Shown: one piece after another, positions 40,835 to 48,005 of the stretch
Layout: the number at the start of each line of letters is the position of its first letter
Position numbering within the stretch: position 1 is the first letter of the stretch
Source of the DNA: Luteolibacter rhizosphaerae
GTDB taxonomy: Bacteria > Verrucomicrobiota > Verrucomicrobiia > Verrucomicrobiales > Akkermansiaceae
Direction: 5' to 3'
DNA length: 64,000 nt
Assembly (NCBI RefSeq): GCF_025950095.1
Contig: NZ_JAPDDR010000016.1
Location: forward strand, 1 to 64,000
Program-made: the position numbers and the translations under genes
The notes under the pieces: model-generated
The model's database searches: none
Told to the model about the DNA's origin: nothing
The model's input: the letters and a program-made list of their open reading frames with translations, nothing else

Positions 40835-41335
40835 ATGCACTCCTCCTTCATTCCATACAGCCAACTCCAATCCTGCGGGTATGACCTGTCGACGCCTGAT
40901 GCGGCTAGGTTTGTCGAGATGTGCAAGCGAGTTGAGGCTCTGTTGGCCAGCATCGCCACGGAGTTTCGCGAAGTTCCAGCTCCTCGCATTACGCTTCACG
41001 TTGCCCGGGCATATGATGATGAGTGGGGCGTTTCCAAAGAGCGCGGAGAAGAACTTAAGGCTAAGGATTTCGAGACTTCTTGGCAGGAGGTTTCCGATTC
41101 CAAGATCGAGGATTTCCAAGAGTATTTCACGTTCTCCGATTCTGAAGGTTGGCGATTCTATCTGCCTGCCTTCATGTGTCATTTTCTTCGCGACTTTCCG
41201 AACGGAGCCTTTGTCGCGGTCTGCACCGCCGTAAGACGACCGGGTGATCGACTGGAACTGCTGACAGAAGGGCAGCGGCGATGTGTCGACGAGTTCAGAG
41301 AACTATGCGATTCTCACCACATCTGGTCCCCATGA
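40835..41335 (+). CDS. DUF6714-family protein
   Basis: A 166-aa protein from ATG at 40835; the longer frame begins inside the palindrome. The body fits DUF6714: P-R-I-T-L-H-V-A-R-A-Y-D-D-E near residue 50, W-Q-E-V-S-D-S-K-I-E and the strongly conserved F-S-D-S-E-G-W-R-F-Y-L-P-A-F-M. Members are uncharacterised and often found singly in accessory regions. It is followed by a site ending in the perfect integron-type box GTTAGGC. Confidence 0.75.
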   Translation: MHSSFIPYSQLQSCGYDLSTPDAARFVEMCKRVEALLASIATEFREVPAPRITLHVARAYDDEWGVSKERGEELKAKDFETSWQEVSDSKIEDFQEYFTFSDSEGWRFYLPAFMCHFLRDFPNGAFVAVCTAVRRPGDRLELLTEGQRRCVDEFRELCDSHHIWSP

Positions 41336-41340
41336 AACTC

Positions 41341-41402
41341 CAGCCACCACGAGCGGATGCAGCCAACCGGCTGCCGTTAGTGCTTGGTCCTTCACGTTAG
41401 GC
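41341..41402 (+). repeat. attC-like site with perfect GTTAGGC box
   Basis: GAGCGGATGCAGCC...GGCTGCCG forms a stem (GCAGCC/GGCTGC), followed by GTGCTTGG and, at 41396-41402, GTTAGGC, an exact match to the integron R' consensus GTTRRRY. The left half-box is unclear. It is about 62 bp long, in the usual attC range, and follows the DUF6714 stop codon directly. Confidence 0.5.
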
Positions 41403-41457
41403 CAGATCATGGCGACACTGGTTCATCCGCAAATCGAACAAAAAACGTAACACGTCT

Positions 41458-41946
41458 ATGGGAGCATGGGGACCACACAGTTTTGAGAATGACCGGGCCT
41501 TGGATTGGCTTGGCGATTACCTCGACAGTCCCTCGGACGATAGGCTGCGTGCCACATTTGATCCGCCGTCGAGGGGAAAGCCTCCAGGGCTCATCGCCAA
41601 ACTCTTTGGGGGCCAGGCCAAGTCGTCAGCGGTTCCCCCGGATGAAGAGCAGGTATTGGCTGCGGCAGAGGTCATTGCTGCGATGCGGGGACATCCGCTG
41701 GCCGATGCGCCGGATGGTTTTGCACGTCTGACACTTCGCCCGCCACCAGACGACCTTGTGAGTGCGGCCATTCGAGGAGTTGACTTGATACTCGACGAAT
41801 CGTCCGAGTTGAATTCGCTGTGGCGTGGAGCCGACGACTTCTCGACGGCGCACAGGGGAGGTCTGCCGCCTGAGGAGGATTCCGAGGACTATTTGGCTTG
41901 GCTTGCTGGCCTTAGGGATCTTCGTGAGCGACTGACCCGGCCATGA
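41458..41946 (+). CDS. DUF4259-family protein
   Basis: A 162-aa protein starting M-G-A-W-G-P-H-S-F-E-N-D-R-A-L-D-W-L-G-D, the hallmark of DUF4259 (usually M-G-A-W-G-x-x-x-F-x-N-D-x-A-x-D). The rest is helical with an insert around residues 40-65. The family is uncharacterised, small and patchily distributed. There is no signal. It is in the cassette-like array. Confidence 0.85.
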   Translation: MGAWGPHSFENDRALDWLGDYLDSPSDDRLRATFDPPSRGKPPGLIAKLFGGQAKSSAVPPDEEQVLAAAEVIAAMRGHPLADAPDGFARLTLRPPPDDLVSAAIRGVDLILDESSELNSLWRGADDFSTAHRGGLPPEEDSEDYLAWLAGLRDLRERLTRP

Positions 41947-42177
41947 AGCCACCATCCAAAGCGGGGCCGAATAAGTCGCGCCTGGCAGCCGCCGCGAGCT
42001 GGTCTGCTCCAGTGGTGGATTCCGGCGTCACCTCAGACCGCTGGTTGCGTACACTTTGATCGCTAGACGACTCGAGCGCCTTTTACCGATTTCTGCCGTG
42101 AACACAGCAGAAGCAACGCTGCACGACTCTTCGAGAAGGCATGCTAACCCTTCGATCAGCTCAAACGTTCGCCAGGA

Positions 42178-42657
42178 ATGAGTGATGCGAATCTCCAGCC
42201 AGGAGCCAAGAAGAAGACCCGTTGGGGGTGTCTCGCGCTTCTCGTGATTCCGACCTTGATCTTTGCTGCGGCACGGTTGCACCAGGTGTGGTGGGAGCGA
42301 CAACCGCTTTCAGTTCATCTGCGGAGTGTTTTCAAGGAGTCCGGGTTCAGCGTGCCGGAGTATGTTTCCGAGATCTCCGGATCGAAGGGGTATGTCGATT
42401 TTCAAGGGGATTTCATCGCGTGTGTTTCATTCACTGTTCGCCCCGGTGACATCGACAGTTTTGTCATGTTGCCGTCGCCGCCGTGGAGAAATCCTTCCGC
42501 GTTCCTCCCCTTGGACAAGGCCGGCAACTGTGGGGATTTTGAAGTGCCCGCTGGAACGCTGATGATCGAGGAGTGGGAACCGGGAACCGAGTACATGTGC
42601 AAGTATGCGGTCGATCGGGAGGCGAACAGGGTCTACTTCTACCGCGCGTCGTGGTGA
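42178..42657 (+). CDS. Single-span membrane protein of unknown function
   Basis: A 159-aa protein. K-K-K-T-R-W-G-C-L-A-L-L-V-I-P-T-L-I-F-A-A at about residues 11-31 is one membrane helix with the N-terminus inside. The remaining 120 residues are outside and beta-rich, with two Cys pairs possible. Before it is a 230-bp gap holding several weak inverted repeats (GAATAAGTCGCGCCTGG resembles AGGATAAGTCGCGGGTGG at 37560). After it comes another attC-like palindrome. Confidence 0.6.
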   Translation: MSDANLQPGAKKKTRWGCLALLVIPTLIFAAARLHQVWWERQPLSVHLRSVFKESGFSVPEYVSEISGSKGYVDFQGDFIACVSFTVRPGDIDSFVMLPSPPWRNPSAFLPLDKAGNCGDFEVPAGTLMIEEWEPGTEYMCKYAVDREANRVYFYRASW

Positions 42658-42671
42658 AGGGGCTGAGGTGG

Positions 42672-42750
42672 GTTCGGCGTGCATTAACGCGGACCTAACC
42701 CGGCTGTCGCGAATCGCCTTGTGCGGGCCAGTTCGCGGAGCTTGGGTTGC
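42672..42750 (+). repeat. attC-like palindrome, degenerate copy
   Basis: GCATTAACGCGGACCTAACCCGG ... GCGGGCCAGTTCGCGGAGC and then TTGGGTTGC. It shares CCTAACCCGG, GCGGGC and GAGCTTGGGT with copies A and B at the same spacing. It lies between a stop and the next start. Confidence 0.45.
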
Positions 42751-42761
42751 TCTGGAGAAGA

Positions 42762-43242
42762 ATGACCGACCACCAACAGCTCGCCGTCGCGTGTCGTTTT
42801 GGTTCTGCATCGAAGGCGGACATCGAGGGCTTCATCCAATCCGTGGTCGAGAGCGGCGGCGAATACGACAACCGGCTGTTAGAGGCGTATGCCAGTGATA
42901 TCCGGCAGGCCCGGGCGAAGATGCTGGAGTTCATCGGCTTCTCGTTTCCCGGTTTCGAGCTCACGACGGGGGGAAGGCCTTCAGGTATGCAGGAGGGAGC
43001 TCAGGAGGCAGATCGGCCTGCTGCTGGACCGGGAGCTCACGCCATCCGAGTTCTGCCAGTTCTTCAATGCGATGGAACGCATGCTGGTGGTGGCCTCCGA
43101 TATGACTCCCGGCGAGGTTCCCTTCCTGGGCAATCTGTACAACGCCTGCGACTGGTGCGACGATGGTTGGACGCTGGAGAATTCTCCTTACCTGGCCGAG
43201 GAGGCGGGGCGAGTTGCTTCTGAGATCGACAGGGCTGAGTAA
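42762..43242 (+). pseudogene. Frameshifted gene of unknown function
   Basis: From ATG at 42762 the frame reads M-T-D-H-Q-Q-L-A-V-A-C-R-F-G to F-S-F-P-G-F-E-L-T-T-G-G near 42974. The sense then continues one frame over with L-L-L-D-R-E-L-T-P-S-E-F-C-Q-F-F-N-A-M-E-R-M and L-Y-N-A-C-D-W-C-D-D-G-W-T to 43242. The shift falls on a GGGGGG run at about 42969-42975, a likely one-base indel. It could also be a sequencing error. The family is unknown. Confidence 0.7.
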
Positions 43243-43300
43243 GCGAATGAATGTCGCAAGGCTCCTTTGGCCGCCGATCCCTGAACTTGGGTAACTGTGT

Positions 43301-43546
43301 ATGCCTCTCTCCGAAAAGACCAAGCTGCGGCTTATGATGCCGTTTGCGATCTCGCCGATCATGAAGTGGGGCGCGGGTCCGGGTATTGTCGGATTGATCC
43401 TGATGGCGATCGGTGTCGTGAAGGAGGTGGGTTGGTTGATGGTTGCGGGAAGCATTCTGGCGGCGCCGGTGTTCTGGTGCTATTTCGTCGTCGCCTTCGT
43501 TTTTCTTCCCTATCTCGTGTTCGACAGGCTGAGGAAGAGATCTTAA
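43301..43546 (+). CDS. Two-helix membrane protein
   Basis: An 81-aa protein with two strong hydrophobic segments at about residues 26-42 (G-P-G-I-V-G-L-I-L-M-A-I-G-V-V) and 46-73 (L-M-V-A-G-S-I-L-A-A-P-V-F-W-C-Y-F). The N-terminus is polar and the C-terminus basic (R-L-R-K-R-S). Just before it TGAACTTGGGTAAC resembles the 3' end of the attC-like repeats. The function is unknown. Confidence 0.65.
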   Translation: MPLSEKTKLRLMMPFAISPIMKWGAGPGIVGLILMAIGVVKEVGWLMVAGSILAAPVFWCYFVVAFVFLPYLVFDRLRKRS

Positions 43547-43561
43547 ACACTCGGGCATTCC

Positions 43562-44122
43562 GTGGATGAGAATGATCCAGAAGCGATGATGCGCGCGGGC
43601 CGCGGCCCGGATGGCGATACCGGTGTGAAGCGCTGGTTGCGGGAGCGCTCCGATGACGAGTGCTTTGCTTTCGTCAGTGCCTGCATTCGCTTCCGTGGCT
43701 ACGGCTACGAGCAGCGCGCTCTTGATCTGGCCACCTCTTGCATCCGGCAGCCTGCGCATGCGCTGGTCGTCTTGCGTGCCGGCCTCGTGGATCCGGACGC
43801 CGGCAGCATCAAGTTTTGGCTCGCGTTCGGCATCAAGAAGCTGGGTGGCCGCAAAGTCCTCGCGGAAATTTCGGCATTGCTGGATGCCAAGCCTTCGGCG
43901 GTGGACAAGGCTCTCTATTGGCTTCCAGGGTTGCTGCCGTCCACGGATGAAGCATCCCGCGCTAGCTGCCAGATCCTGCGCGCCGAGGCTCAGCGCCGAG
44001 GGATCATTCGCGGGCCTGCTTCTACTTGCACGCCGGATGGGCGAGTCCTCTTCCATGATATTGATGGGCCACCGGACGTTGGATCGAGTCCGGGCTTTCA
44101 TCGGGGTTCGGGTGGGCTGTAG
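43562..44122 (+). CDS. Helical-repeat (ARM/HEAT-like) protein
   Basis: A 186-aa protein from GTG at 43562, 15 bp after the previous gene. Residues 20-150 form paired helices (W-L-R-E-R-S-D-D-E-C-F-A-F-V-S-A-C-I, A-L-D-L-A-T-S-C-I, A-L-V-V-L-R-A-G-L), as in ARM or HEAT-type scaffold proteins. It has no signal peptide and no catalytic motif. It is probably co-transcribed with the membrane protein upstream and the lipoprotein downstream, whose gene starts 15 bp later. Confidence 0.6.
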   Translation: MDENDPEAMMRAGRGPDGDTGVKRWLRERSDDECFAFVSACIRFRGYGYEQRALDLATSCIRQPAHALVVLRAGLVDPDAGSIKFWLAFGIKKLGGRKVLAEISALLDAKPSAVDKALYWLPGLLPSTDEASRASCQILRAEAQRRGIIRGPASTCTPDGRVLFHDIDGPPDVGSSPGFHRGSGGL

Positions 44123-44136
44123 TATCCGGCACGGAG

Positions 44137-44484
44137 ATGAAGATGCTGCTTGCTGCTGCCGTGCTGTTGGCGATGTGTTCCTGCGGGTCGAGCGGGGTCG
44201 CGTCGCGTGGGCGGGAGGTGCAGTATGTGAACAAGACCAAGTTCGTGGGCGATGAGGCATTCTGTGTCGTCCATGACAAGCGGATGAAGCTGGCTCCGGA
44301 ACTTGAAGGGCCGGGCGCCGACGGGCTGCCGGGTGATTTCATGGAGCAGCATTGGCAGCAGTTCCCGAATGATGGTTACTTTTATCCGGCATGCTCCCCG
44401 GCGAGCGGAGAGAATGTCTGGGTGTGCCCGGCGTGTTCGAGAGATTCTGCCCGGATGAAGGGGAAGATGGGGTTGCTCCCGTGA
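44137..44484 (+). CDS. Small lipoprotein with Cys pairs
   Basis: A 115-aa protein with signal L-L-A-A-A-V-L-L-A-M-C-S-C-G-S, where either Cys could be the lipidated one. It has F-C-V-V-H-D-K-R-M and V-W-V-C-P-A-C-S-R-D. The order C-x-V-H ... C-P-x-C is shared with the lipoprotein at 17204. The DNA of its 3' end (44418-44475) is duplicated at 45741-45798, inside a gene-free mosaic. The function is unknown; metal binding by the Cys and His residues is possible. Confidence 0.7.
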   Translation: MKMLLAAAVLLAMCSCGSSGVASRGREVQYVNKTKFVGDEAFCVVHDKRMKLAPELEGPGADGLPGDFMEQHWQQFPNDGYFYPACSPASGENVWVCPACSRDSARMKGKMGLLP

Positions 44485-44610
44485 TGTCGGCTTTACTCAT
44501 GGCATGGGGTCTGAGCATCATTCGATCAGCATTCATCTCCAGAGCGAGCCATCGGAAGCTCGCGCACAGCAGTCGGAAGAGTCCTGACCCTTGAGGCTTG
44601 ATCAAAAGAA

Positions 44611-45147
44611 ATGCCCAACCGTATGCCCAATCCGGATACACCTGCCTGTGAATGCCGCTGGTTTGAGCGGGCTGTTGCCGACGATTCCATTCCGGTGGTC
44701 TTCGATGAGTTGATGAATGAGTATCACCTCCTCCATCACAACGGGCGCGGGCACCTTTTGTTTTACCATTGTCCGTTTTGTGGAGGACGCGCACCGAAGT
44801 CTCTGAGGGCTACCTATTGGACGGAGGTTTCGATGGAAGAATCCGTCCGACTCCATGCGCTCACGAAGGACATCAGGACCCCCGAGGAGGTGTTCTCCAC
44901 GTTTGGTCCGCCGGATCAAGATTTCGAGTTTGGAAGCGGATGCACAACGCCGGGTTCACAAGAGGAAGCGCCGGAAACCACGCTTGGCCCCCGCCGGGTA
45001 GTCTATAAATCCCTCTCCGAAACAGCCGACGTTCATGTGCTGATCGATCGGTATGATCGATTGAAGTTCTCATTCAGACGCCGGTACATCGGGCCCAAGC
45101 GGAGCAATCAGGCGGATCCTGGCACGCAGCAGTCTGCTGGGGCCTGA
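44611..45147 (+). CDS. Zinc-ribbon-like protein of unknown function
   Basis: A 178-aa protein. C-E-C-R-W-F near residue 14, then L-L-F-Y-H-C-P-F-C-G-G-R-A near residue 55, a likely Zn-binding knuckle. A middle part has P-D-Q-D-F-E and the C-terminus is basic. The DNA before this gene (GCAGCAGTC... TGATC... AAAGAAATG) resembles the DNA before the 45181 gene, so the two genes sit in matching linkers. The family was not recognised. Confidence 0.6.
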   Translation: MPNRMPNPDTPACECRWFERAVADDSIPVVFDELMNEYHLLHHNGRGHLLFYHCPFCGGRAPKSLRATYWTEVSMEESVRLHALTKDIRTPEEVFSTFGPPDQDFEFGSGCTTPGSQEEAPETTLGPRRVVYKSLSETADVHVLIDRYDRLKFSFRRRYIGPKRSNQADPGTQQSAGA

Positions 45148-45180
45148 TCCTTGATCCTCGTTCAAAGAAGTGTCCCGAAG

Positions 45181-45600
45181 ATGAGACTCGCCGAAATTTG
45201 GACCGGTGCACCTGTGACAGAGGGGGAGATCACCGCGATCCGCGCGGTTGCGCCTGAGTCAATCGCGAACGAGCTCGAGCGCTTCTATCGCAAGTGCAAC
45301 GGAGCCGAGCGGGGATTCAATGAAGTGGACTATGCGGCCGACAAGTTCGACTGTCTGCGCATTGACGCGGTGGACATCACCATCAATCCGGAGACACGGA
45401 GAACACTGGAGGAGTGCTTTCCGGGTTATTGGGTGATTGGGAGCGATGCGGGGGCTCAGTTGATCGCGTATGACATGGATGCGGAGCTTCCATGGCCGAT
45501 TGTTCTGATCCTGCCTGGAGATGATGCTCCGCCGACTGTGCTCGCAAGAAATCTGGATGAACTGTGCGAGCTGTACTTCAGTCCTACTGATGCGGGGTAG
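45181..45600 (+). CDS. SUKH/SMI1-KNR4-like protein
   Basis: A 139-aa protein from ATG at 45181. P-E-S-I-A-N-E-L-E-R-F-Y-R-K-C-N-G-A is the early helix of the SUKH fold, followed by the usual W-V-I-G-S-D-A-G-A-Q-L-I-A-Y-D motif and a final helix with D-E-L-C-E-L-Y-F. SUKH proteins are commonly immunity proteins against nuclease-type toxins. No toxin is next to it, so it may be an orphan immunity gene kept in the array. Confidence 0.65.
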   Translation: MRLAEIWTGAPVTEGEITAIRAVAPESIANELERFYRKCNGAERGFNEVDYAADKFDCLRIDAVDITINPETRRTLEECFPGYWVIGSDAGAQLIAYDMDAELPWPIVLILPGDDAPPTVLARNLDELCELYFSPTDAG

Positions 45601-45641
45601 GCTAGGGTCGGACAATCGGACGCGGGCAAGCGTACCCCGGG

Positions 45642-45798
45642 CCCGGAATTGGAGTTCGCAGCTGCGTGTCGGGGTGCTGGATACCTAGAAACTTCACCCG
45701 CAGGAGCGTGTTCCCCGTCACTCCCCTCGTTCGCGAAGGTCTGGGTGGGCCCGGCGTGTTCGAGAGAAGCTGCCCGGACAAAGGTGGAGATGGGGCTG
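45642..45798. repeat. Mosaic of two duplicated gene fragments
   Basis: The first 99 bp (45642-45740) match 46686-46784, the 5' end of the gene at 46746, except that its ATG is AGG here. The next 58 bp (45741-45798) match 44418-44475, the 3' end of the lipoprotein gene. Two unlinked fragments are joined at a clean junction in GGTCTGGGTG. No gene is seen in the 257-bp gap. Confidence 0.85.
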
Positions 45799-45856
45799 AG
45801 ATGATCCCGATGGGCGGAGATTTCAGGCTCCCTTTCCGCCCGATGATTGCCTACAT

Positions 45857-46336
45857 ATGAGTCGTTTGTTGAAAGAGATGAATCTAGGGCGACTAGTCAA
45901 GCGTTTGGTCCATGGCGGTTCGAGCCATCTGGATGGTATCGAGATGGAAGTCGTGGAGGCGGTCTTGGCCCAGCTTCCGGAGCAAGAATCGCAGGCGATC
46001 CGAATGCAGTTGGAGGATCTGGAAACGGTGCAGAAGGCGGCAGGGAACCGCATGGTCTGCATGTGGTACCGGGGCTCCGCCCGCTCGCCTTTGTTAGAAG
46101 GCGGCGAATTTTGTTTGGCGCGCCTGCGCATCGCGGAGGAGAAAGTGACCGGCACCATTCAGCTGATGGTGCACCGGGGGCGCCTCCAGTCATTCGAGTA
46201 TTCCCGGGGCCGGCCCGGCCCTGACTTCACGATCCGCTCGGTGGAGATCCGGCCCGCGAAGGTCGCGTCGGTGGCTGCGGCAATCGACCGGCTGGAACAC
46301 GATGAGCCGAATGACGATTCGGGAAATCATTCATAA
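45857..46336 (+). CDS. Protein of unknown function
   Basis: A 159-aa cytosolic protein. The N-terminal half is helical (E-V-V-E-A-V-L-A-Q-L-P-E-Q-E-S-Q-A-I-R), with M-V-C-M-W-Y-R-G-S in the centre. The second half is strand-rich (I-A-E-E-K-V-T-G-T-I-Q-L-M-V). There is no membrane segment or metal motif. It is followed by the broken gene at 46345. No family was recognised. Confidence 0.65.
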   Translation: MSRLLKEMNLGRLVKRLVHGGSSHLDGIEMEVVEAVLAQLPEQESQAIRMQLEDLETVQKAAGNRMVCMWYRGSARSPLLEGGEFCLARLRIAEEKVTGTIQLMVHRGRLQSFEYSRGRPGPDFTIRSVEIRPAKVASVAAAIDRLEHDEPNDDSGNHS

Positions 46337-46344
46337 GCCACGAG

Positions 46345-46656
46345 ATGCCATCGTCACAGGGCGCCGATGAAGCGAAGTATGCCGCTTACCTCGCTCACGA
46401 GCGGCACATGTTCGCCTAGTGCCTTAGCGCTTACGGAGGCATTGCTCCGGACACGTCGGTAGCCCGAGCGGAAGAGCTCTACCCCTATGCGCCGGTAACG
46501 GATCCCTACCGCTGGCTCATCTTCCATGACGAGGCATGGAACTGGGCCATGTTTGATCTCCTCGGCGAGGGCTATTGGCGTTCACGACCCGAGTTCCAGT
46601 CTCCCTCTTCCGAATACCGTGCCGAGTCCAGCAGGCACCGTGACTCCGGTGCTTGA
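46345..46656 (+). pseudogene. Small gene broken by in-frame TAG
   Basis: From ATG at 46345, 24 codons run to Y-L-A-H-E-R-H-M-F-A, then TAG at 46417-46419. The same frame continues without shift for 78 codons to TGA at 46654: C-L-S-A-Y-G-G-I-A-P-D-T-S, L-Y-P-Y-A-P-V-T-D-P-Y-R-W-L-I-F-H-D-E-A-W-N-W-A-M. Codon choice and amino-acid pattern are those of a real protein of 102 sense codons in one frame. A single point mutation explains the stop. The family is unknown. Confidence 0.7.
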
Positions 46657-46685
46657 GCCTGCGCTTGCCGACCGGAAGGCACGGC

Positions 46686-46784
46686 CCCGGAATTGGAGTT
46701 CGCAGCTGCGTGTAGGGGTGCTAGATACCTAGAAGCTTCACCCGCATGAGCCTGTTCCCCGTCACTCCCCTTGTTCGCGAAGTT
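46686..46784 (+). repeat. 99-bp duplication, intact partner
   Basis: The other copy of 45642-45740. Here it keeps the ATG of the gene at 46746 and its upstream region (AATTGGAGTTCGCAGCTGCG). Confidence 0.85.
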
Positions 46785-47045
46785 CAGGGCTTGATCGTTC
46801 AGGCCTTCGAGGTCTCGGAGCCGGAGGCGGAAGAGTTTGCGGCGGAGCTGGTGGCTCTGGCGGAAGGGTGGGGCAGCCGTGAGAGCGCTGCGAGCCAGGA
46901 TTGGTCTTACCGGGTGAGGAAGCATCTGGGGAAAGCCGGGAAGCTGAAATGGCGCTCCGAGGAGGAGCGGGCTGGCTTCGAGGCGGCAGAGAGCGAGCGG
47001 CATGCGAGGTATGAGTTTCTGATCGATACCAAGCACCGCGCGTGA
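46746..47045 (+). CDS. Small helical protein of unknown function
   Basis: A 99-aa, mostly helical, acidic protein (E-P-E-A-E-E-F-A-A-E-L-V-A-L-A-E-G-W, Y-R-V-R-K-H-L-G-K-A-G-K-L-K-W). Its 5' end and upstream region are duplicated at 45642, where the start codon is lost. There is no signal peptide. The function is unknown. Confidence 0.6.
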   Translation: MSLFPVTPLVREVQGLIVQAFEVSEPEAEEFAAELVALAEGWGSRESAASQDWSYRVRKHLGKAGKLKWRSEEERAGFEAAESERHARYEFLIDTKHRA

Positions 47046-47100
47046 TTCCGGGCTTCATCCCTGTCCGGGAGCCGCTATGCTCCGCGTGTCCGGAGAAGAT

Positions 47101-47703
47101 ATGAGGTTCACCACCATCGCCATTCCGCTTGTCTTGGGTCTCGCGCTTGCGAGTTGCGGGGAGAGTACTGCCCAGCGCGCCAGGCGGCTGAAACTGGACG
47201 CTGCGAGAATTCAGAATGAGACGACCCGGGCGATCGTCATGGAAGACCTGAAGTTCATGGTGGATCTCGACGAGAGGGAACAATTTTTCGCCCGTCTCAG
47301 GAAGGACATGGATCGGTGCAAGATCATCACCGATGAGCTGCGGACGATCGACCCCGGGGCGGACCTCGCTGATCTGGAGAAGAACACCAAGCTGATCCTT
47401 CTGAGGATCAGAATCGATGAGGAGCAGAACAACAGTCGCCGCAGGATTTCGGAGAGCCGCCGCGATTCTCCCCGGAGCGGTGAGGTCCGTTCGACCTTGA
47501 ACGAGTCAATCGCCCAGATCGAGCGGGAGATCGAATTGATCGAGGAGGCAGGCGAGGATGCCAGCGGGGCCAAGAAATTCTTGGAAGAACTGAAGAAGCA
47601 GAAGGCCGCGGAAGACAGCAATGCCGAAGATGCCAAGGGCATGGAGTCCGGGGGGAAGAGCGGGGAGATGGCCCCAACGGAGTCGGAGCAGGTGCCGCGC
47701 TAG
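47101..47703 (+). CDS. Coiled-coil lipoprotein
   Basis: A 200-aa protein from ATG at 47101 with lipobox L-A-L-A-S-C (Cys17). Residues 25-170 are charged helices with coiled-coil character (R-A-R-R-L-K-L-D-A-A-R, I-E-R-E-I-E-L-I-E-E-A-G, F-L-E-E-L-K-K-Q-K). The C-terminus is low-complexity Ser/Glu-rich. It is probably anchored to the outer membrane. The role is unknown, and the layout resembles small structural lipoproteins. Confidence 0.7.
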   Translation: MRFTTIAIPLVLGLALASCGESTAQRARRLKLDAARIQNETTRAIVMEDLKFMVDLDEREQFFARLRKDMDRCKIITDELRTIDPGADLADLEKNTKLILLRIRIDEEQNNSRRRISESRRDSPRSGEVRSTLNESIAQIEREIELIEEAGEDASGAKKFLEELKKQKAAEDSNAEDAKGMESGGKSGEMAPTESEQVPR

Positions 47704-47735
47704 CGGTTGGAGGGCAAGCGGAGTCGAATGCGAAG

Positions 47736-48005
47736 ATGGAGTTCGATCAATCTATCCAATGGCGATGGAAGCTTGCGTTATCCGCAGCCTTTCTCTTCAC
47801 GCTGTCCGTCACGCCGCTGGGGCGGGTGTTTGGATTCACGCTCGTGGCCCTTTTGGGGCTGCTCCTGGTCGCCGTCATCGTTGTGGCGGCGTGTTCGATT
47901 CTCGCGGGTGAGAAGAGAAAATCGCTCGCTTGGGTGGCCCTCATCGTGGTGGGGGCCGATATCGGCTATCTGATGCTGCCTATGCTGATGAACGAGCGAG
48001 GCTAA
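47736..48005 (+). CDS. Three-helix membrane protein overlapping a LuxR gene
   Basis: An 89-aa protein with hydrophobic segments at about residues 12-28, 33-54 and 63-82. It is almost wholly antisense to the C-terminal tail of the LuxR gene on the other strand: 228 of its 270 bp lie within that frame. Its hydrophobic pattern is that of a real membrane protein, and the LuxR tail in this stretch is a poor, His/Gln/Arg-rich sequence. The small gene is therefore more likely the true one in the overlap. Confidence 0.65.
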   Translation: MEFDQSIQWRWKLALSAAFLFTLSVTPLGRVFGFTLVALLGLLLVAVIVVAACSILAGEKRKSLAWVALIVVGADIGYLMLPMLMNERG

